Origin: Flaccisagitta enflata
Taxonomy: Eukaryota; Chaetognatha; Sagittoidea; Aphragmophora
Direction: 5' to 3'
DNA: 64,000 bases
Assembly (NCBI GenBank): GCA_965153355.1
Contig: OZ231127.1
Location: 96,472,001 to 96,536,000, forward strand
Part shown: positions 1 through 11,380 of the stretch, one piece after another
Numbering within the stretch: position 1 is the first letter of the stretch
How the letters are laid out: every line of letters begins with the position of its first letter
The notes under the pieces: model-generated
Seen by the model: only the letters and a program-made list of their open reading frames with translations
Told to the model about the DNA's origin: nothing
Databases searched by the model: none
Program-made: the position numbers and the translations under genes

Positions 1-45
1 CCCGCTTTGTCGTTCTATGAGCCGCTATGTCCGTCGGTCGGATAG
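1..45 (-). mobile_element. Family B fragment cut by the window edge
   Basis: The CCCGCTTTGTC followed by TCCGTCGGTCGG matches the inner side of the right end of family B copies at 28352 and 50760. The terminal hairpin would lie just outside the window. Confidence 0.45.
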
Positions 46-1477
46 GAATTCTTTACAACTACAGCATTGATGACGCAGTGCCTAGATCAAGTTCAAATTA
101 TTTATCTTTTGAATGCCCACATTGTACCCATTCTAATTAACATGGGAAAAATTGGCAACATTTTGACATTGCCATCAGGCTGAATTAGGCATCATGAGAA
201 TCAAATTGAAATAAAATCCTCCTCCTACCCAAAAATACTAGTTAACAGCCATCTCTAGTTACTGGAGCACATTTCCCGCCTAAATGTTGAACATAACGGG
301 TGGTCTTTAAAAAAGTAGCTTTTAATTTCATTAGTATCACTTTTCAAATATTTTCTCACTAGAAAATTGTATCTAATTATGACAGAAAATTTTTGAAAGA
401 AAATGAAGTGTTTCATCATACTTTTTGCAATATTATCAGGACAATAATGAAGCTGCAACGCTTTTAGTGGACAAATTGTCTCTAAAGACACTTGGTGTAT
501 ACATTTCTATTATATCCTGACTTAGAATGTAATTTGAACTTTGCGATTCACATGAAAACAAGCATGAAAATGATGTTTTTAGTGAATTTATGCTTTCACT
601 TTTTTCATTTTCTGAAGTCAAAATTCTAAGAAAGCTAAACACATAGAAAGTTTGTATTTTGAAAAACATAGTTCTCACTGTAATTGATTTGGGAAAGAAA
701 TTATGTTCTTTGTTTTTTAATTTTTTCATTTCCTAAGCAAATTTAGAATTTTGACCAACCAGTACAAATTTTCAAGACAATTTTTTTTGGGTAAAATTGG
801 CTAAACTTGGTCCTCTTGCTAGATAAATGCTAATTTTCTTTCAAATATTATGTATTTTATATTATTCACTAATTTGTGCATTTTTATTTATATATTTTTT
901 CTATTTTGACCCTCTTTGAAACATAAATGTTGCCTTTGGAGGGAAGCCGTCTTATGTAGATATGATCATGGCCTAAATATTTCATTATGAGCACTTTTTA
1001 AGAAGATCAATATTTTTTTAGTTATGTCAAAAAAACTGACTTGAATTATTGTCTATCTAAAAATTTTTATTCAAATCACTTTTAATCAAAAATAGGTAAT
1101 AATGCTAAAAAAAAAATTTTGGTTAAAAGTATATGATACAAATATGTATTTTTAGTAATATGTAAAAATTATAAAAGGCACTATCTAATATGGGTACTAA
1201 ATAAGCAATCAAAGACATTATCAAGAGCTACCTTTTTTATGTCCACCCAGTATTTTAGAGCAGGTACTTGCAAAATGGAGATACCTTGCAATGAATCGGC
1301 ATGAATTTCATGACGAACTTGAGCATAATTTTCCTTTTGCATATTGCGAGAATGCAATGTTGTTTCCATTTGATGAAGTTCGCACGATCCCAATTAGCAG
1401 CATATCCTTTTATTAATACATGGAATATGATGAATCAATTTGAAATCAGACATACATATTGATTTAGACCATTTAGA
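46..1477. other. AT-rich unique sequence, no gene seen
   Basis: Strongly AT-rich DNA. The open frames are short, stop-rich at their edges and have no recognisable domain. I see no RNA gene, splice-supported exon or tandem array here. Confidence 0.6.
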
Positions 1478-1585
1478 CTTTTTGGTTGCGTGCATGCGAC
1501 TCTATAATCCGTTGGTCAGTCCATATGTCTGTCCGTCCGTCCATCAGTCAGTCAGTCCATCCGTCACTGTTCGCTTTTCCGACAA
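1478..1585 (-). mobile_element. Family B fragment (right-end hairpin and GTCC core)
   Basis: The hairpin GTTGCGTGCATGCGAC is followed by TCTATAA and a run of GTCCGTCC/CAGTCAGT tetranucleotides, as in full copies. The left end (GGCCGTGTATCCGGCC) is not found downstream. Confidence 0.6.
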
Positions 1586-1726
1586 CTGTTTTAAGCTATA
1601 CACCCAAAAAATACCCAAAATAGAAATAGCTAACGCTCATACTTACGCTCTCATAGAGTCGATTAACGAGCATTTAAAACAATGAAGGGGGTTAAACAAC
1701 TTGAGTGAAAAAGCATATTGCTAAAA

Positions 1727-1727
1727 G

Positions 1728-1806
<79 letters not shown>

Positions 1807-2016
1807 TGAGTGTGTGTGAGAGCGTGTGTGTGCGTGACTGTGTGTGTGTGCGTGACCGTGTGTGTGACCGTGTGTGTGTGTGACCATGTGTGTGTGTGTG
1901 CGTGACCGTGTGTGTCTGTGTGTGACCGTGCGTGTGTGACTGTATGTGTGTGATCGTGTGTGTGTGACCGTGTGTGTGACAGTGTGCGTTTGACCGTGTG
2001 CATGTGACTGTGTGTG
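1727..2016. repeat. (GT)n microsatellite degrading into GTGTGTGACC variants
   Basis: A pure GT tract of about 75 bp is followed by about 200 bp of imperfect GT with recurring GTGACC interruptions. The His/Thr-rich frames on the minus strand are translations of the repeat and not genes. Confidence 0.95.
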
Positions 2017-2357
2017 TTTGTTCAGGTCCATTTTCACTATTACTGATATTTTCGTTGCTTAAAAAAACGATTTCGATACCTTTGTAGGACTTCAATTCGG
2101 CATACACTTGCTGCAGATGACATGATTCTTGCAACCTTGCTTTTTCGATTCGTGATCGACGCGCAGATCTTCAGAATTAATCACTTTATGGCAGGAAAAA
2201 AATCTCTTAAAAATGCCATCTTGTAAATAAGAAAAAAAAGTATCGGGAGTTTAATTGTAACCGCATTTTCACGGTACACAAGAATCTTAATGATTTCCAG
2301 TTTAACGAGGTTTAGCCGCGATCTGCTTCGTGATTCTATTACGTCACCTTGGAAGAG

Positions 2358-2574
2358 TGGGATTTGTGCCTCACGGCTAGGACATAGGCCTCCAGGCTGA
2401 TACATGGGCCTTGAGACTGGGGTTTGAGCCTTCAGACTGAAATTTCCGCCTCAAGACTAGGATTTGAAGGGGGGATTGAGAAGGAAGGGTAGTAGAAGGA
2501 GAAGGAGAAGAAAATTCCCCATATGTGTGAAAGCATAAGTCATCGACCCCTTCGGGGCCGCTGCCCAAAAAGTA
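2358..2574 (+). mobile_element. Family I fragment: degenerate GGATTTGAGCC minisatellite and one terminus
   Basis: Diverged 20-21 bp units related to GGATTTGAGCCTNAAGACT lead into CCCCTTCGGGGCCGCTGCCC, the right terminus of the elements at 33.7-35.1 kb. A hairpin CCCCTTCGGGG is visible in the terminus. The left terminus is missing. Confidence 0.65.
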
Positions 2575-2697
2575 TCCAAAACTCATTTTTCCACTTTTTG
2601 ACTCGATCAACTCTATGGACCAACCAACGGACTGATGGATGGACAAAGCCTCTTATCGAGTTGCGTGTCCGCATTGCGGACGCCGCGACTAGAAAGA
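2575..2697 (+). mobile_element. Family B right-half fragment joined to a family I end
   Basis: The CACTTTTTGACTCGATC, GGACCAACCAACGGAC and ACAAAGCCTCTTAT blocks match the copy at 37848. They are followed by a rearranged hairpin (AGTTGCGTGTCCGC then GCGGACGCCGCGACT). The left end is replaced by the family I terminus. Confidence 0.65.
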
Positions 2698-2785
2698 AAG
2701 TGTTTTTTGGGTGTGTAATTCATCCCTTTCAAGTTGTAGATGAACAATGCCTTTCTAGGTCGGTCGCGACAGAGGGCGTTTCACC

Positions 2786-2905
2786 ATGAATGTTTACGTG
2801 GGCGATGATCCTTACTTGGAGGCTGAATCCGCCGTCAAGCCAAAGCCAAAGGTGAAAGAAGCTCATCGCATTTTGGAGAAAATGAGACAAGTGGAAGCGA
2901 TATGA
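2786..2905 (+). CDS. Short hypothetical ORF, 39 aa
   Basis: An ATG-to-TGA frame of 39 codons with mixed, non-repetitive composition (MNVYVGDDPYLEAE..., then a Lys/Pro patch and a helical KEAHRILEKMRQVEAI tail). A stop lies nine codons upstream in the same frame. No family is recognised. It could be a real small exon, a decayed piece of the neighbouring retroelement, or chance. The composition looks more coding-like than anything else in the first 3 kb, but there is no splice or homology support. Confidence 0.25.
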   Translation: MNVYVGDDPYLEAESAVKPKPKVKEAHRILEKMRQVEAI

Positions 2906-3118
2906 TTGATGACTAGGGTGTGCTTGACCAGGAACCTCTCTGCTGAGACACTGGCCCTTTTGTGTTATGTCGGTTCATCAGTTGGTTGCTCGGTCTTTTC
3001 TACACTGTTGTAAGATAATGTCGTACAGTAGTTTTGTAGTACTGTAGCACTGCCCCTGCCCAAGCGTCTGCGACTTTTGCCCCGTGTTGGGCTTGCTTCA
3101 ATAATTAACATATTCAAA

Positions 3119-3145
3119 CTCTTTCTCTTTCTTTCTTTCTTTCTT

Positions 3146-3234
<89 letters not shown>
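3119..3234. repeat. (TTTC)n-(CT)n microsatellite abutting an LTR end
   Basis: Eight TTTC units run into about 84 bp of pure CT. The array ends exactly where the LTR begins (TGTTAC at 3235), so the retroelement sits at the edge of a microsatellite. Confidence 0.95.
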
Positions 3235-3238
<4 letters not shown>

Positions 3239-3649
3239 ACCCTGTCATCAAATACAACTGCAACCAGCAGAACCTTTATTGTTGTTAGGAGTGAACCTGG
3301 GGGTTGACGACGGACGATGTATGAGAGAGAGACGAATGTCTGTAGAATGTATGTAAATCATCTGGAATCGAAGAACATGATATAAGTATGAACGTAGACG
3401 TAGATAAGGACGGAAGGACGGAAGGACGATCATGAGGAGAGGACGCGGAGAAGAAATGTGTAGAACAAATATATAGGGAAAAGAACCAGGCGTGAACTCT
3501 GTCACTAAAGACTGCTGAACAAATCATATAACGAATGAATGGCAAATGAATAACGAATGAATGTCAAATGAACAACGAAAGAATGCACAGTCCTCAATAC
3601 ATATGAACGTCATAAAGCACAGTCCAAGGGCTCAAGGGAGACCCTAACA
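3235..3649 (-). mobile_element. LTR of a retrotransposon (3' LTR relative to the ORF), 415 bp
   Basis: On the minus strand the segment starts TGTTAGGG and ends GGGTAACA, giving TGTTA/TAACA terminal inverted repeats with TG...CA ends. It lies four bases after a polypurine tract. Inside are a TATATATT box near 3466-3474 and an AATAAA signal at 3275-3280, in the order expected for U3-R-U5. No second LTR copy was found in the window, so the partner is lost or too diverged. Boundaries rest on the inverted ends and the polypurine tract and not on a two-LTR alignment. Confidence 0.65.
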
Positions 3650-3653
3650 GATG

Positions 3654-3664
3654 CTCCCCCCTTT
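3654..3664 (-). promoter_or_regulatory. Polypurine tract (plus-strand primer) next to the LTR
   Basis: The minus strand reads GAAAGGGGGGAG immediately before CATC and the LTR start TGTTAG. This is the usual position and composition of the reverse-transcription plus-strand primer. Confidence 0.6.
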
Positions 3665-3695
3665 CAGAATGGTCGTCCCGATCATGTTGATGAGA

Positions 3696-4757
3696 TTAGC
3701 GCGTATCTCGGGACCTCCGATCGCGACTCTGTCTCTCCGGCGGTGGCCCGCGGCTGCGAGGGGACTCCCTAGGGCGCTCTTCCACACGTTCCATGCGGCG
3801 ATCCGATCTGCTGCGAGGGCAGACTTCCTTCATCTCTGAGTAACGTTCGGCATGGGCCCGTCGATCTGCTCTTCTTTCTTCCTCTTTGAGAGCCCGACGG
3901 CGAGTATTCAATTCTCTCTCCTTCTCCTCGGCGTCGCGCTTGGCCTCGTCCATGCGGCGCTCTTTGTCGGCCAAACGGCGTCGTTCTTCTTCGAACTGGC
4001 GGCGCTCCTTGGTAATCTCGTACATTCTTTGGGCAGCGGCTGCTTCTTCCTCGCGCAACGCTGCTTCTCGGCGCAGGCGCTCCTCTTCTTCCTTCTCGCG
4101 CTTCTCGTCACGGTGACGGCGGGTAGCGACCGCTTCTTCCTCCTCTTCCTCCTCGCCCGAGGACTCAATGGTGACCTGCGGGATGGTGACGTCGGCTGTC
4201 AATGCGCGGCGACGATTGAAGTGAACAAACTGTTCCGCGAAGAGGTAGATGAGGGAAATGATGATGTCACGGTGCCATAAGGCCAGGCGGGAAGGTTTGG
4301 TGTGAGCAGAGAAGATTCTGCCACGGCGACAGATGCTGCAGCCGTACAGATGGCGCGCGATATCAGCGAATGAGGAGTCTTGCTTGTTCATGACTCGATC
4401 GACGTCGGGTTTGATGTCATGAAACTCCAAGGAAACAGCGAAGGATTCGAAGAGGAAATTTCTCATACCCGTGGGGCAATGAGTGTAGATTACGCCGGTC
4501 TTGGCAAATTCGCCAAGAAGCTTGACTGCAGTCAATGAGAGGTCGCGCGAAATCGCCAAAAGGATGTGGAATGAGTGATGGATGGTGCGGATTGTTAACA
4601 TATCCACACGTTGCGGACAAGGCATGAGGCGCGGTGTCTCATGAGGCATCATGGCAATGAAATGCGAGGCGGCGAGATCTTCCTTCAGCTTCAACAGCCC
4701 CGTCGTCAGGGCTCGACAAAGTAGCCGAGCGCGCGAGCGGCGCTTGCAGGAAGCTAG
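3696..4757 (-). CDS. Retroelement-associated ORF with charged coiled coil (partial or unassigned)
   Basis: An open frame of about 350 codons ends 47 bp before the LTR. A stop at 4758-4760 closes it upstream, and there is no ATG in the first 25 codons; the first good ATGs are in the MMPHETPRL segment. The N-terminal 180 residues are mixed hydrophobic/polar with several Cys/His (YGCSICRRGR). An acidic run EEEEEEE follows, then about 130 residues of Arg/Glu-rich helix that should form a coiled coil, then a basic Ser-Arg-Pro tail. No reverse transcriptase, integrase or zinc knuckle is visible. Position between an upstream purine-rich tract and the polypurine tract makes a gag-like or extra 3' ORF of a pol-deleted LTR element the best guess. 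A host gene exon is the alternative. Function unknown. Confidence 0.5.
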   Translation of the reverse strand, partial: LASCKRRSRARLLCRALTTGLLKLKEDLAASHFIAMMPHETPRLMPCPQRVDMLTIRTIHHSFHILLAISRDLSLTAVKLLGEFAKTGVIYTHCPTGMRNFLFESFAVSLEFHDIKPDVDRVMNKQDSSFADIARHLYGCSICRRGRIFSAHTKPSRLALWHRDIIISLIYLFAEQFVHFNRRRALTADVTIPQVTIESSGEEEEEEEAVATRRHRDEKREKEEEERLRREAALREEEAAAAQRMYEITKERRQFEEERRRLADKERRMDEAKRDAEEKERELNTRRRALKEEERRADRRAHAERYSEMKEVCPRSRSDRRMERVEERPRESPRSRGPPPERQSRDRRSRDTR

Positions 4758-4769
4758 CTAGGCCAGCAG

Positions 4770-5190
4770 GAAGGGAAGGAAGGAAGGGAAAGAAAAAGGA
4801 GAGCGGGAAGAAAGAGAGAAAGGGAAAGGAAAGGGAGGAAGAAGAAAGAAAGGAAAGGAAAAAGGAAGAAAAGAAAAGAAAAGAAAAAAAAGAAAAGAAA
4901 GAAAAAGCAGGAAGTGAAAAAAGAAAGAAAGAAAGAAAGAAAGAAAGAAAAAAAAAGGAAGAAAAGCAATTGTTAAAAAAGAAGGTAGTGAGGACAAGAA
5001 GAAGGAAGCAAGAGAGGTTAGGGAAGGAAGGAAGGAAGGAAGGAAGGAAAGCAGGAAGGGAAGGAGGAAGGGTGGGAGGTAGGAAGGAAGGAGGTAAGGA
5101 AGGAAGGGAAGGAAGGAAGGAGTAAGGAAGGAAGGAAGGAAGGAGGGAAGCAAGGAAGGAAGGAAGAAAGGAAGGAAGGAAGGTAGGCAG
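4770..5190. repeat. Purine-rich GGAA/GAAA low-complexity tract
   Basis: About 420 bp of mixed GGAA, AAAG and GAAA units, purine on the plus strand. The Leu/Phe/Ser-rich frames on the minus strand come from this repeat. Confidence 0.9.
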
Positions 5191-5564
5191 TTAGGAAATG
5201 AGAGAAAGCAATAAATTGCTGTAAAAAAAGGAATAAAGAATTAAAGGTCATAATCTGATTTCCTGACCTTATCAGTTTTTGCAATTATAATTCATTGAAA
5301 ATCCCCATCATGATGTATATTTACTTTCAGATAATTTACTGTATTTCTAATCCAATACAATTAACCTTTTATCAATAATCAAAATTCTAATGCTTTGCCA
5401 GGTCTTTGAAATCTGAATCGTATGTCTTTTGTTCCAGTTTTATGAGCCAATTTAGCCTGTTAAATTATGAGTAGTTGGTGGCAGCACTTGAGTCAGAACC
5501 TAATGAAAACTGGCACTTTACCATGAACAAATCTAAATGGTTTGTTTTCAAAACTGTTGATCGC
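5191..5564. other. AT-rich spacer, nothing recognised
   Basis: No coding or structural signal seen between the purine tract and the inverted-repeat element. Confidence 0.5.
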
Positions 5565-6054
5565 CAGATGTGCTGATTCCGGAATCTGCCGCGCAGCAGA
5601 ATTGGACAACCTTAGCTGCCGCACGCTTTTACGTTTTTTTTATTTTAACTTTTAAAACTGTTATGAATTTTTTACATGGGACCCCATTGGAAAAAAGTCA
5701 CTTAGACTTTATGGGCTATCCTTCGAAACAACATCTTTTTTTTTACAACCATCTGGCTTGTAATTTTTCGCTTGTTTCGTGAATTAAATTCATTCGTTCA
5801 TTCAAAAAAAAAGAACATCTAATTTCCTTGTATTTCACTCAAGAAACTATGAAAATCCACTTTACTTCAGTCCTTAAATTAGATATTTGAACTTCTTAGT
5901 TACTTTATTTAACAAATGAGCTCATTTGTGATATTTTTACCAAATTTTCACCAAATTTTCACCAACTTTTTTCACTGCCTGTTACCCCTGCCGCACATTT
6001 CCCCTTCCCTGCCGCGTAGCATTGCTACCTTGCTACACGGAATCAGCACATCTG
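5565..6054. mobile_element. Inverted-repeat element, about 490 bp, no transposase
   Basis: The ends are CAGATGTGCTGATTCCG and its perfect inverse CGGAATCAGCACATCTG. Just inside both ends sit diverged CTGCCGCG(C/T)AGCA blocks in inverse orientation. The centre is AT-rich without an ORF. GATCGCC occurs just left of the element and again a few bases right of it, so the exact ends and target duplication are uncertain. Confidence 0.65.
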
Positions 6055-6783
6055 TTAAATGATCGCCATTTCAAAGAGGCAAAAGATCTTCCAAACTCAC
6101 TTGCATAAGTGTTTACTCTAAGTTTCAAAAACATGGTCATTTGTTTACATAACAAATATTTCAAAATAATGTGCTTGCATTACATTAAACACATTTCATA
6201 ATACTGTGCTTGTTTCTATTTTGCTTCTTTTTATTCAATACAGGGGTAGCCAGGGAAAGTGAAAATTTTGAAATAGTCAAAAATGTCTATCTTTTGTTTT
6301 TAAGTACATGTATATGTTTGGTAAGATTATTTAACACGATTTTAGCCTAAATACTGATCGTAGAGAGGCGCAAACAGCCCCAAACTTATGCCTAGTCTAC
6401 ATGAAATATTTTGTCAGTAAATCTATTTCATTCAAAAAATCATAACTCAGTCATTTTTTGATGGAATAAGGAAAAATTGGTGACCAAAATGTAGAGTTTT
6501 TTAAGGGGCATCTGATGCTTTTTTGTGCGACTAAATCGGCCAAGCCGTTCAAAAGATATGGCCACTTAAAGATGGAAAAAGGAGAAAAAAAATCAAAATA
6601 TTAACAAAAAATTTTTTCTCCTCATGGAGTCGTCTTCCATACATTTTTTTTCATTCTTTCTACCTTGTGTGGTTCTGACGGCTGTGTTAAGTGCTCACCT
6701 GGCAGCTTGGTCAGCTTTATTTGAGCAAAAAATGATATTTGAATGGTAAAAAAACAACCAAAACTAGCACTTATGAAAACATG
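6055..6783. other. AT-rich spacer, nothing recognised
   Basis: Unique-looking AT-rich DNA with a phrase (TCATAACTCAGTC, later CGTTCAAAAGATATGG) faintly like the start of family C, but too diverged to call. Confidence 0.45.
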
Positions 6784-6957
6784 GCCGAATACACGGTCAC
6801 CTCAGTTGCGTGCGGGTGGGCAGGGGCCCTTTTTGAGGTCACTTGATCATTTAGTGAAGCCAAAGACCGCAAAAACCCAAGTGTGACCAACGGACAGACC
6901 GACGGACGGACGGACCAAAAAGCGGTTGTAGAGTCATGTAGCGAGTGTCTAATAAAA
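6784..6957 (+). mobile_element. Family B copy, diverged
   Basis: GGCCGAATACACGG at the left, TTGCGTGCGGGTGGGCAGGGGC, the AAGACCGCAAAAAC block, GACCAACGGACAGACCGACGGAC, then GTAGAGTCATGTAGCGAGTG. All blocks are in family order, but the terminal hairpin is eroded. Confidence 0.75.
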
Positions 6958-7917
6958 AGTTTTGGTTATGATTCTGTTTATTTCCTTTGTTTTTATCACC
7001 TCATTAAAAGAAATGAAATCATGCACAAACAATATTTGGATTGCTTTACAGTAGGGTGTCTTGGGATAGCTGGTAAATGCAACAAAGTATTAGAGCATAA
7101 AAAGGGAGCATATTTTCTGTAATATGCATGTATAAGTGAATAAAATTGATGGTCCTTTTAATCCTAAGTACAAGAAATTGCAATTAAGGGCCTATTTACT
7201 AGGTACTGTCAGTGACGTTGAAATCGACAAAAATGACGGAAATTCGCGACTGGTTCAAATTAAGGAGCCTCCAAAGGGAATCGCTCATACGGTTCTACAA
7301 GTATTTGCTTTATAAATTTTTCTAAGATTTAGTTTTGGCATCAACTCTAAAATTCAAATAAAATTGAAGGGCCTGGTGTTGTGCCTTTCTTTGGTAAATC
7401 TTGATAAGACTTTAAAGCGAGACCCGACACACAACATTCGGTAAAATGGCAATGGATTTAAAATGGATAAGGTAATTGTATAGAAAACGGTAACGCCATA
7501 TTTTGCCGGAGACAGAAATATCACTAATATTCCAAAATATAGCTTAGAAAATCATCGACGCTCGCCCGCTTGTGAAAACCATACCATACCATACCATGCC
7601 CCTGTCATCTTTTGCCATGTTCCGTCAGTCCTTGATAGTATCTGGAGTCAAACAACGATGGCGTTTTGAAATGCAAATGTCTTGGAACAATAGCTTCGAA
7701 GAGAGGAAGAATATGCCTATTTGGACCGTCAGATAGTAGAATGATGGCTCATTCACCTCCCTCCAACATCCCCCCCTCCTCGTCTATCTGATTCTCTGAT
7801 TCTGTCACTGTCGGGTTGCCATTCCGTCGGTCAGATTTTCTGTCTGTTTATCTATCTGCATTTTTATCTTAACCCGTATGACACTCTGATCGATAATCTC
7901 TCTGCCTATCCATCTGC
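6958..7917. other. Spacer, no gene seen
   Basis: Contains a short ACCAT run near 7580-7600 and nothing else repetitive or coding that I can support. Confidence 0.5.
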
Positions 7918-8090
7918 CTATTTGTATCTGTATCTGTATCTGTATTTGTATCTGTATTTGTATCTATTTTTGTATATGTGTCTTTATTTCTGTGTGTCAA
8001 GCCGTCTCTGACTCTCTCTCTCTCTCTGTCTCTCTGTCTCTCTCTCTGTCTCTCCCTCTCTGTCTCTTTTTCTCACTCTCTGTCTCTCTG

Positions 8091-8125
<35 letters not shown>

Positions 8126-8134
8126 GTCTCTGTC

Positions 8135-8208
<74 letters not shown>
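7918..8208. repeat. TGTATC hexamer run leading to (CT)n/(TCTG)n array
   Basis: About ten TGTAT(C/T) hexamers (7918-7978) are followed by CT with TCTG interruptions, ending in about 60 bp of pure CT. Confidence 0.9.
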
Positions 8209-8210
<2 letters not shown>

Positions 8211-8427
8211 TGCGATGGTGTAAGGCGATGGAGGCGGCTTTCAGTTGAATAAGGATCTAGCGGAAGAAATGATGAGAAAGGACGATAAAAGTGAATAAAG
8301 GATATGAAATTGTAAAAGGAGTAGAGCATGAGCAGAGAGCGACAAAAAAGGGTAAGGGAACGAAAGAAAGAATGTATGAAATATTGAATGAAATGAAAGA
8401 ATGACTTATAAGATTATGGGATATGTA

Positions 8428-9025
8428 CTATCTTAGAAATAAAAAGGTTCCCGCACGTTTACATGTATATCTCAGGCTAGAATCAACGAATCATCAAAAA
8501 ATTGGTGAGATTATTAAAGCCCTTCAAATTTGCAAGTAATCTATGCAAACCGCATCTCTATAGCTCAATGCATCCAAAAGTTACTCAACTTTGAATGAAA
8601 TGTTTCATTTTTGCTTTTGCCATTTTTACATTATATTCAAATGATAAGACTTCACTTTTTTTAAAATTACTTCTAAACGCATTGAGCTAGACAGATGCGG
8701 TTTGCGTAGACTGCTTGCAAATTTGAAGATCTACATTTCTGTCAACAATTTTTCTATTATTTGTTGAATCTCTTTGGAGTTACAAGTGTAAACGTAGCAA
8801 AAGGAGGGATCAAGAAAATCGTTAAAAAGGTTTGGAATGCCATCACTCCAGAGTACCCAGAGAGGCTCTGCAAACTGCTTTCCTGATGAACGGCGGTGGT
8901 GATTCAGTCAAATGGGGCTAACACTAAATATTCATGGATTTGCAACTGATTTGTTTTCATTTTTATGTCAATAAATGAACTAATGTTACAAGTTGGAACC
9001 TTTTTATTTCTAAGATAGTAAGTAA
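8428..9025. mobile_element. Nested inverted-repeat (foldback) element, about 600 bp
   Basis: The outer arms (CTATCTTAGAAATAAAAAGG at 8429 and its inverse near 9000) enclose a second inverted pair at about 8455-8583 and 8670-8800. The inner arms share GCAAACCGCATCT and CTCAATGC. There is no ORF of transposase size. The element is probably a decayed non-autonomous foldback. Confidence 0.6.
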
Positions 9026-9820
9026 AACTGAAATGGATATGTGGATATCGAAAACTATTGCACCATACCTTAAGAGGACCTGTCATTCAACGTGAAGGCA
9101 TACCAAAGAGTTAACTTCGTATTTTTGAATTGTAAATTTTGTAATTTCTCAGCATTTTTGATCGAGTGCAAGCGATTCTATGACCAGCTGTCTCTGTTCG
9201 TCTGTCAGTGTGTCGGTCAGTCGGTCATTCCGTAACATTTCTTCGCATGACTAGTTTTTTTTAGCATTCCTAACACAAACCCTCGATAAAACGGATTGAT
9301 GTTGGGTGTTTTTGATGAAAAACGTGGCTTTCTGATCTTTTACGTTGATGTCCATGAAACGAATATTACAACTCATTTTTGGTCCCGGATTCTAGACTGT
9401 ATATAACAATACAGGCTTTAGCCGTCCGTTTGTACACTGGCCCAGAATAGCCACCGATCAAGTATATTTACCTATCTCAACATTTACCACCCATATCAAA
9501 AGATATTTCAAGTGAATCTTGACATGCGACAAACGATGAAGTTAATGTTATCCAAAATGAATCCATGAGAGTCTTTTACTTGATTTGCCTAAACATTCAA
9601 ACCCTACGTTTAAGAGACACGAGGCATTTCTATTTCAGCAAACTTGCGCTTTCAGTTTGTCTTGAGGACAACTTGAAGATGAGAAGAAAGGGAAGTAGAT
9701 GAGATGGAGAATTTGATTTGTACAAACCATTTCCCCGCGTCCTGAAGAGCTGAAGCACATTGGGCCAATATCTTTGAAATGGGATCAACATTTCTTTCAT
9801 TCATTGTAAGTAGGAATTGT
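9026..9820. other. Spacer with a weak family B trace
   Basis: A short GCAAGCGATTCTATGA...GTCGGTCAGTCGGTC stretch (about 9165-9235) resembles an eroded B right end. The rest shows no gene. Confidence 0.4.
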
Positions 9821-9863
9821 TACCAATAAAGGCGGCTCTTGCCGACCAGAAAAAAGTCGTAAA
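9821..9863 (+). repeat. Hairpin repeat J, copy 1
   Basis: ACCAATAAAGGCGGCT, a GGCGGC...GCCG hairpin and AAAAAAGTCGTAA. The same block recurs at 31221 and 55703 with different loops. Confidence 0.6.
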
Positions 9864-9997
9864 TGGGAGTCACTTTTTTCAGTGCATGTTTTTTTGTGTG
9901 CATCTCATGATGTCTGGTTGACTGTCTGCCTGATTTTGTCATTCAATCTGTTTCTCTGTGTATCTTGGTCTTTCTCTGTGTTGTGTGTGTGTGTGTG

Positions 9998-10032
9998 TGT
10001 TCTCTCTCTCTTCTCTCTTCTTCTCTCTGCCG

Positions 10033-10063
<31 letters not shown>

Positions 10064-10125
10064 TCTCTCTCTTGCACTCTCTATTTCTCTCTCTCTCTCT
10101 GTCTCTCTCTCTCTCTCTCTCTATT
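9998..10125. repeat. (GT)n then (CT)n microsatellite
   Basis: A short GT run at 9984-10000 and about 125 bp of CT with few interruptions. Confidence 0.9.
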
Positions 10126-10144
10126 AACAACAACGACAACGACA

Positions 10145-10175
<31 letters not shown>

Positions 10176-10438
10176 TGACAAAAACAACAACAAAAACAAC
10201 ATCGACATTCAACAACTTCATGATCGAGGAAGAACCAACTGGAGAATGGCTGGAAGTCAACGAACGGCGCTCACAACTACCAAGATGCATCCAGTCGGGA
10301 CATCATCGACGTCACTCTTCACCCTCGATGGCAGGAAGCTACATCGGAAGTCGGCCAAAGGCGTGAAAATTCAACGGCGCCAACGACGGGAAACGAGATT
10401 GCAGGAAGACGCGGCACACTTCCGTATGCACTCTCGCT
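10126..10438 (+). other. Non-repetitive island between microsatellites, open in two plus frames
   Basis: Begins with AAC/GAC trinucleotides, then about 250 bp of ordinary complexity that is open in two plus-strand frames, one ending at 10366. It could be a decayed or real exon, but no splice signal pair or family is recognisable. Confidence 0.25.
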
Positions 10439-10496
10439 CTCTGTCTGTCTGTCTCTCTGTCTGTCTGTCTGCCCTCTCTCTCTCTCTCAATCTCTC

Positions 10497-10549
<53 letters not shown>

Positions 10550-10550
10550 G
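10439..10550. repeat. (TCTG)n/(CT)n microsatellite
   Basis: Alternating TCTG and CT runs with a 34-bp pure TCTG tract. Confidence 0.9.
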
Positions 10551-10762
10551 ACTGCATGCCCGAGCCCTTTTGTGTCTGTTTGACTGATTGTTCACCTGTA
10601 TGTCTGCCCCCCTTCCCCGCCATACACCCCCACCACCACCAACACTCCCTCTACATCGAAGAAAACAACGGAAATGGAAACAAAAGACCAAAGATGAAAA
10701 ATCAATGAAATGAACGTCATGAATCCCTTAGACATGAAATTGTCTCGTGGATTGAGTACATA

Positions 10763-11130
<368 letters not shown>

Positions 11131-11380
11131 TCTGTGTCTCTATGACTATGTGTGTGTGTGGAGGGGGAGGGGGGTGTGTCTCTCTCTGTCTTTCTCTTTC
11201 TCTTTCCCTTCTATTCTTTTCTCTCTCTCTCTCCTCTCTCACAGAGTAAATGCAAAAGCTAAAGGCCATAAAAGTCAGGGTCAATATAACATGTTTCATT
11301 CTTCCCTTACTGTTACTTAAGACCAAAACTGGGATCAGAAAATATCGGGATTTTTGCTAAAATGCATAAAAATAAAAAAA

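Noticed and set aside
8904-9086. 60-aa minus-strand ORF
   Set aside because: Overlaps the arm of an inverted-repeat element and has no supporting feature.
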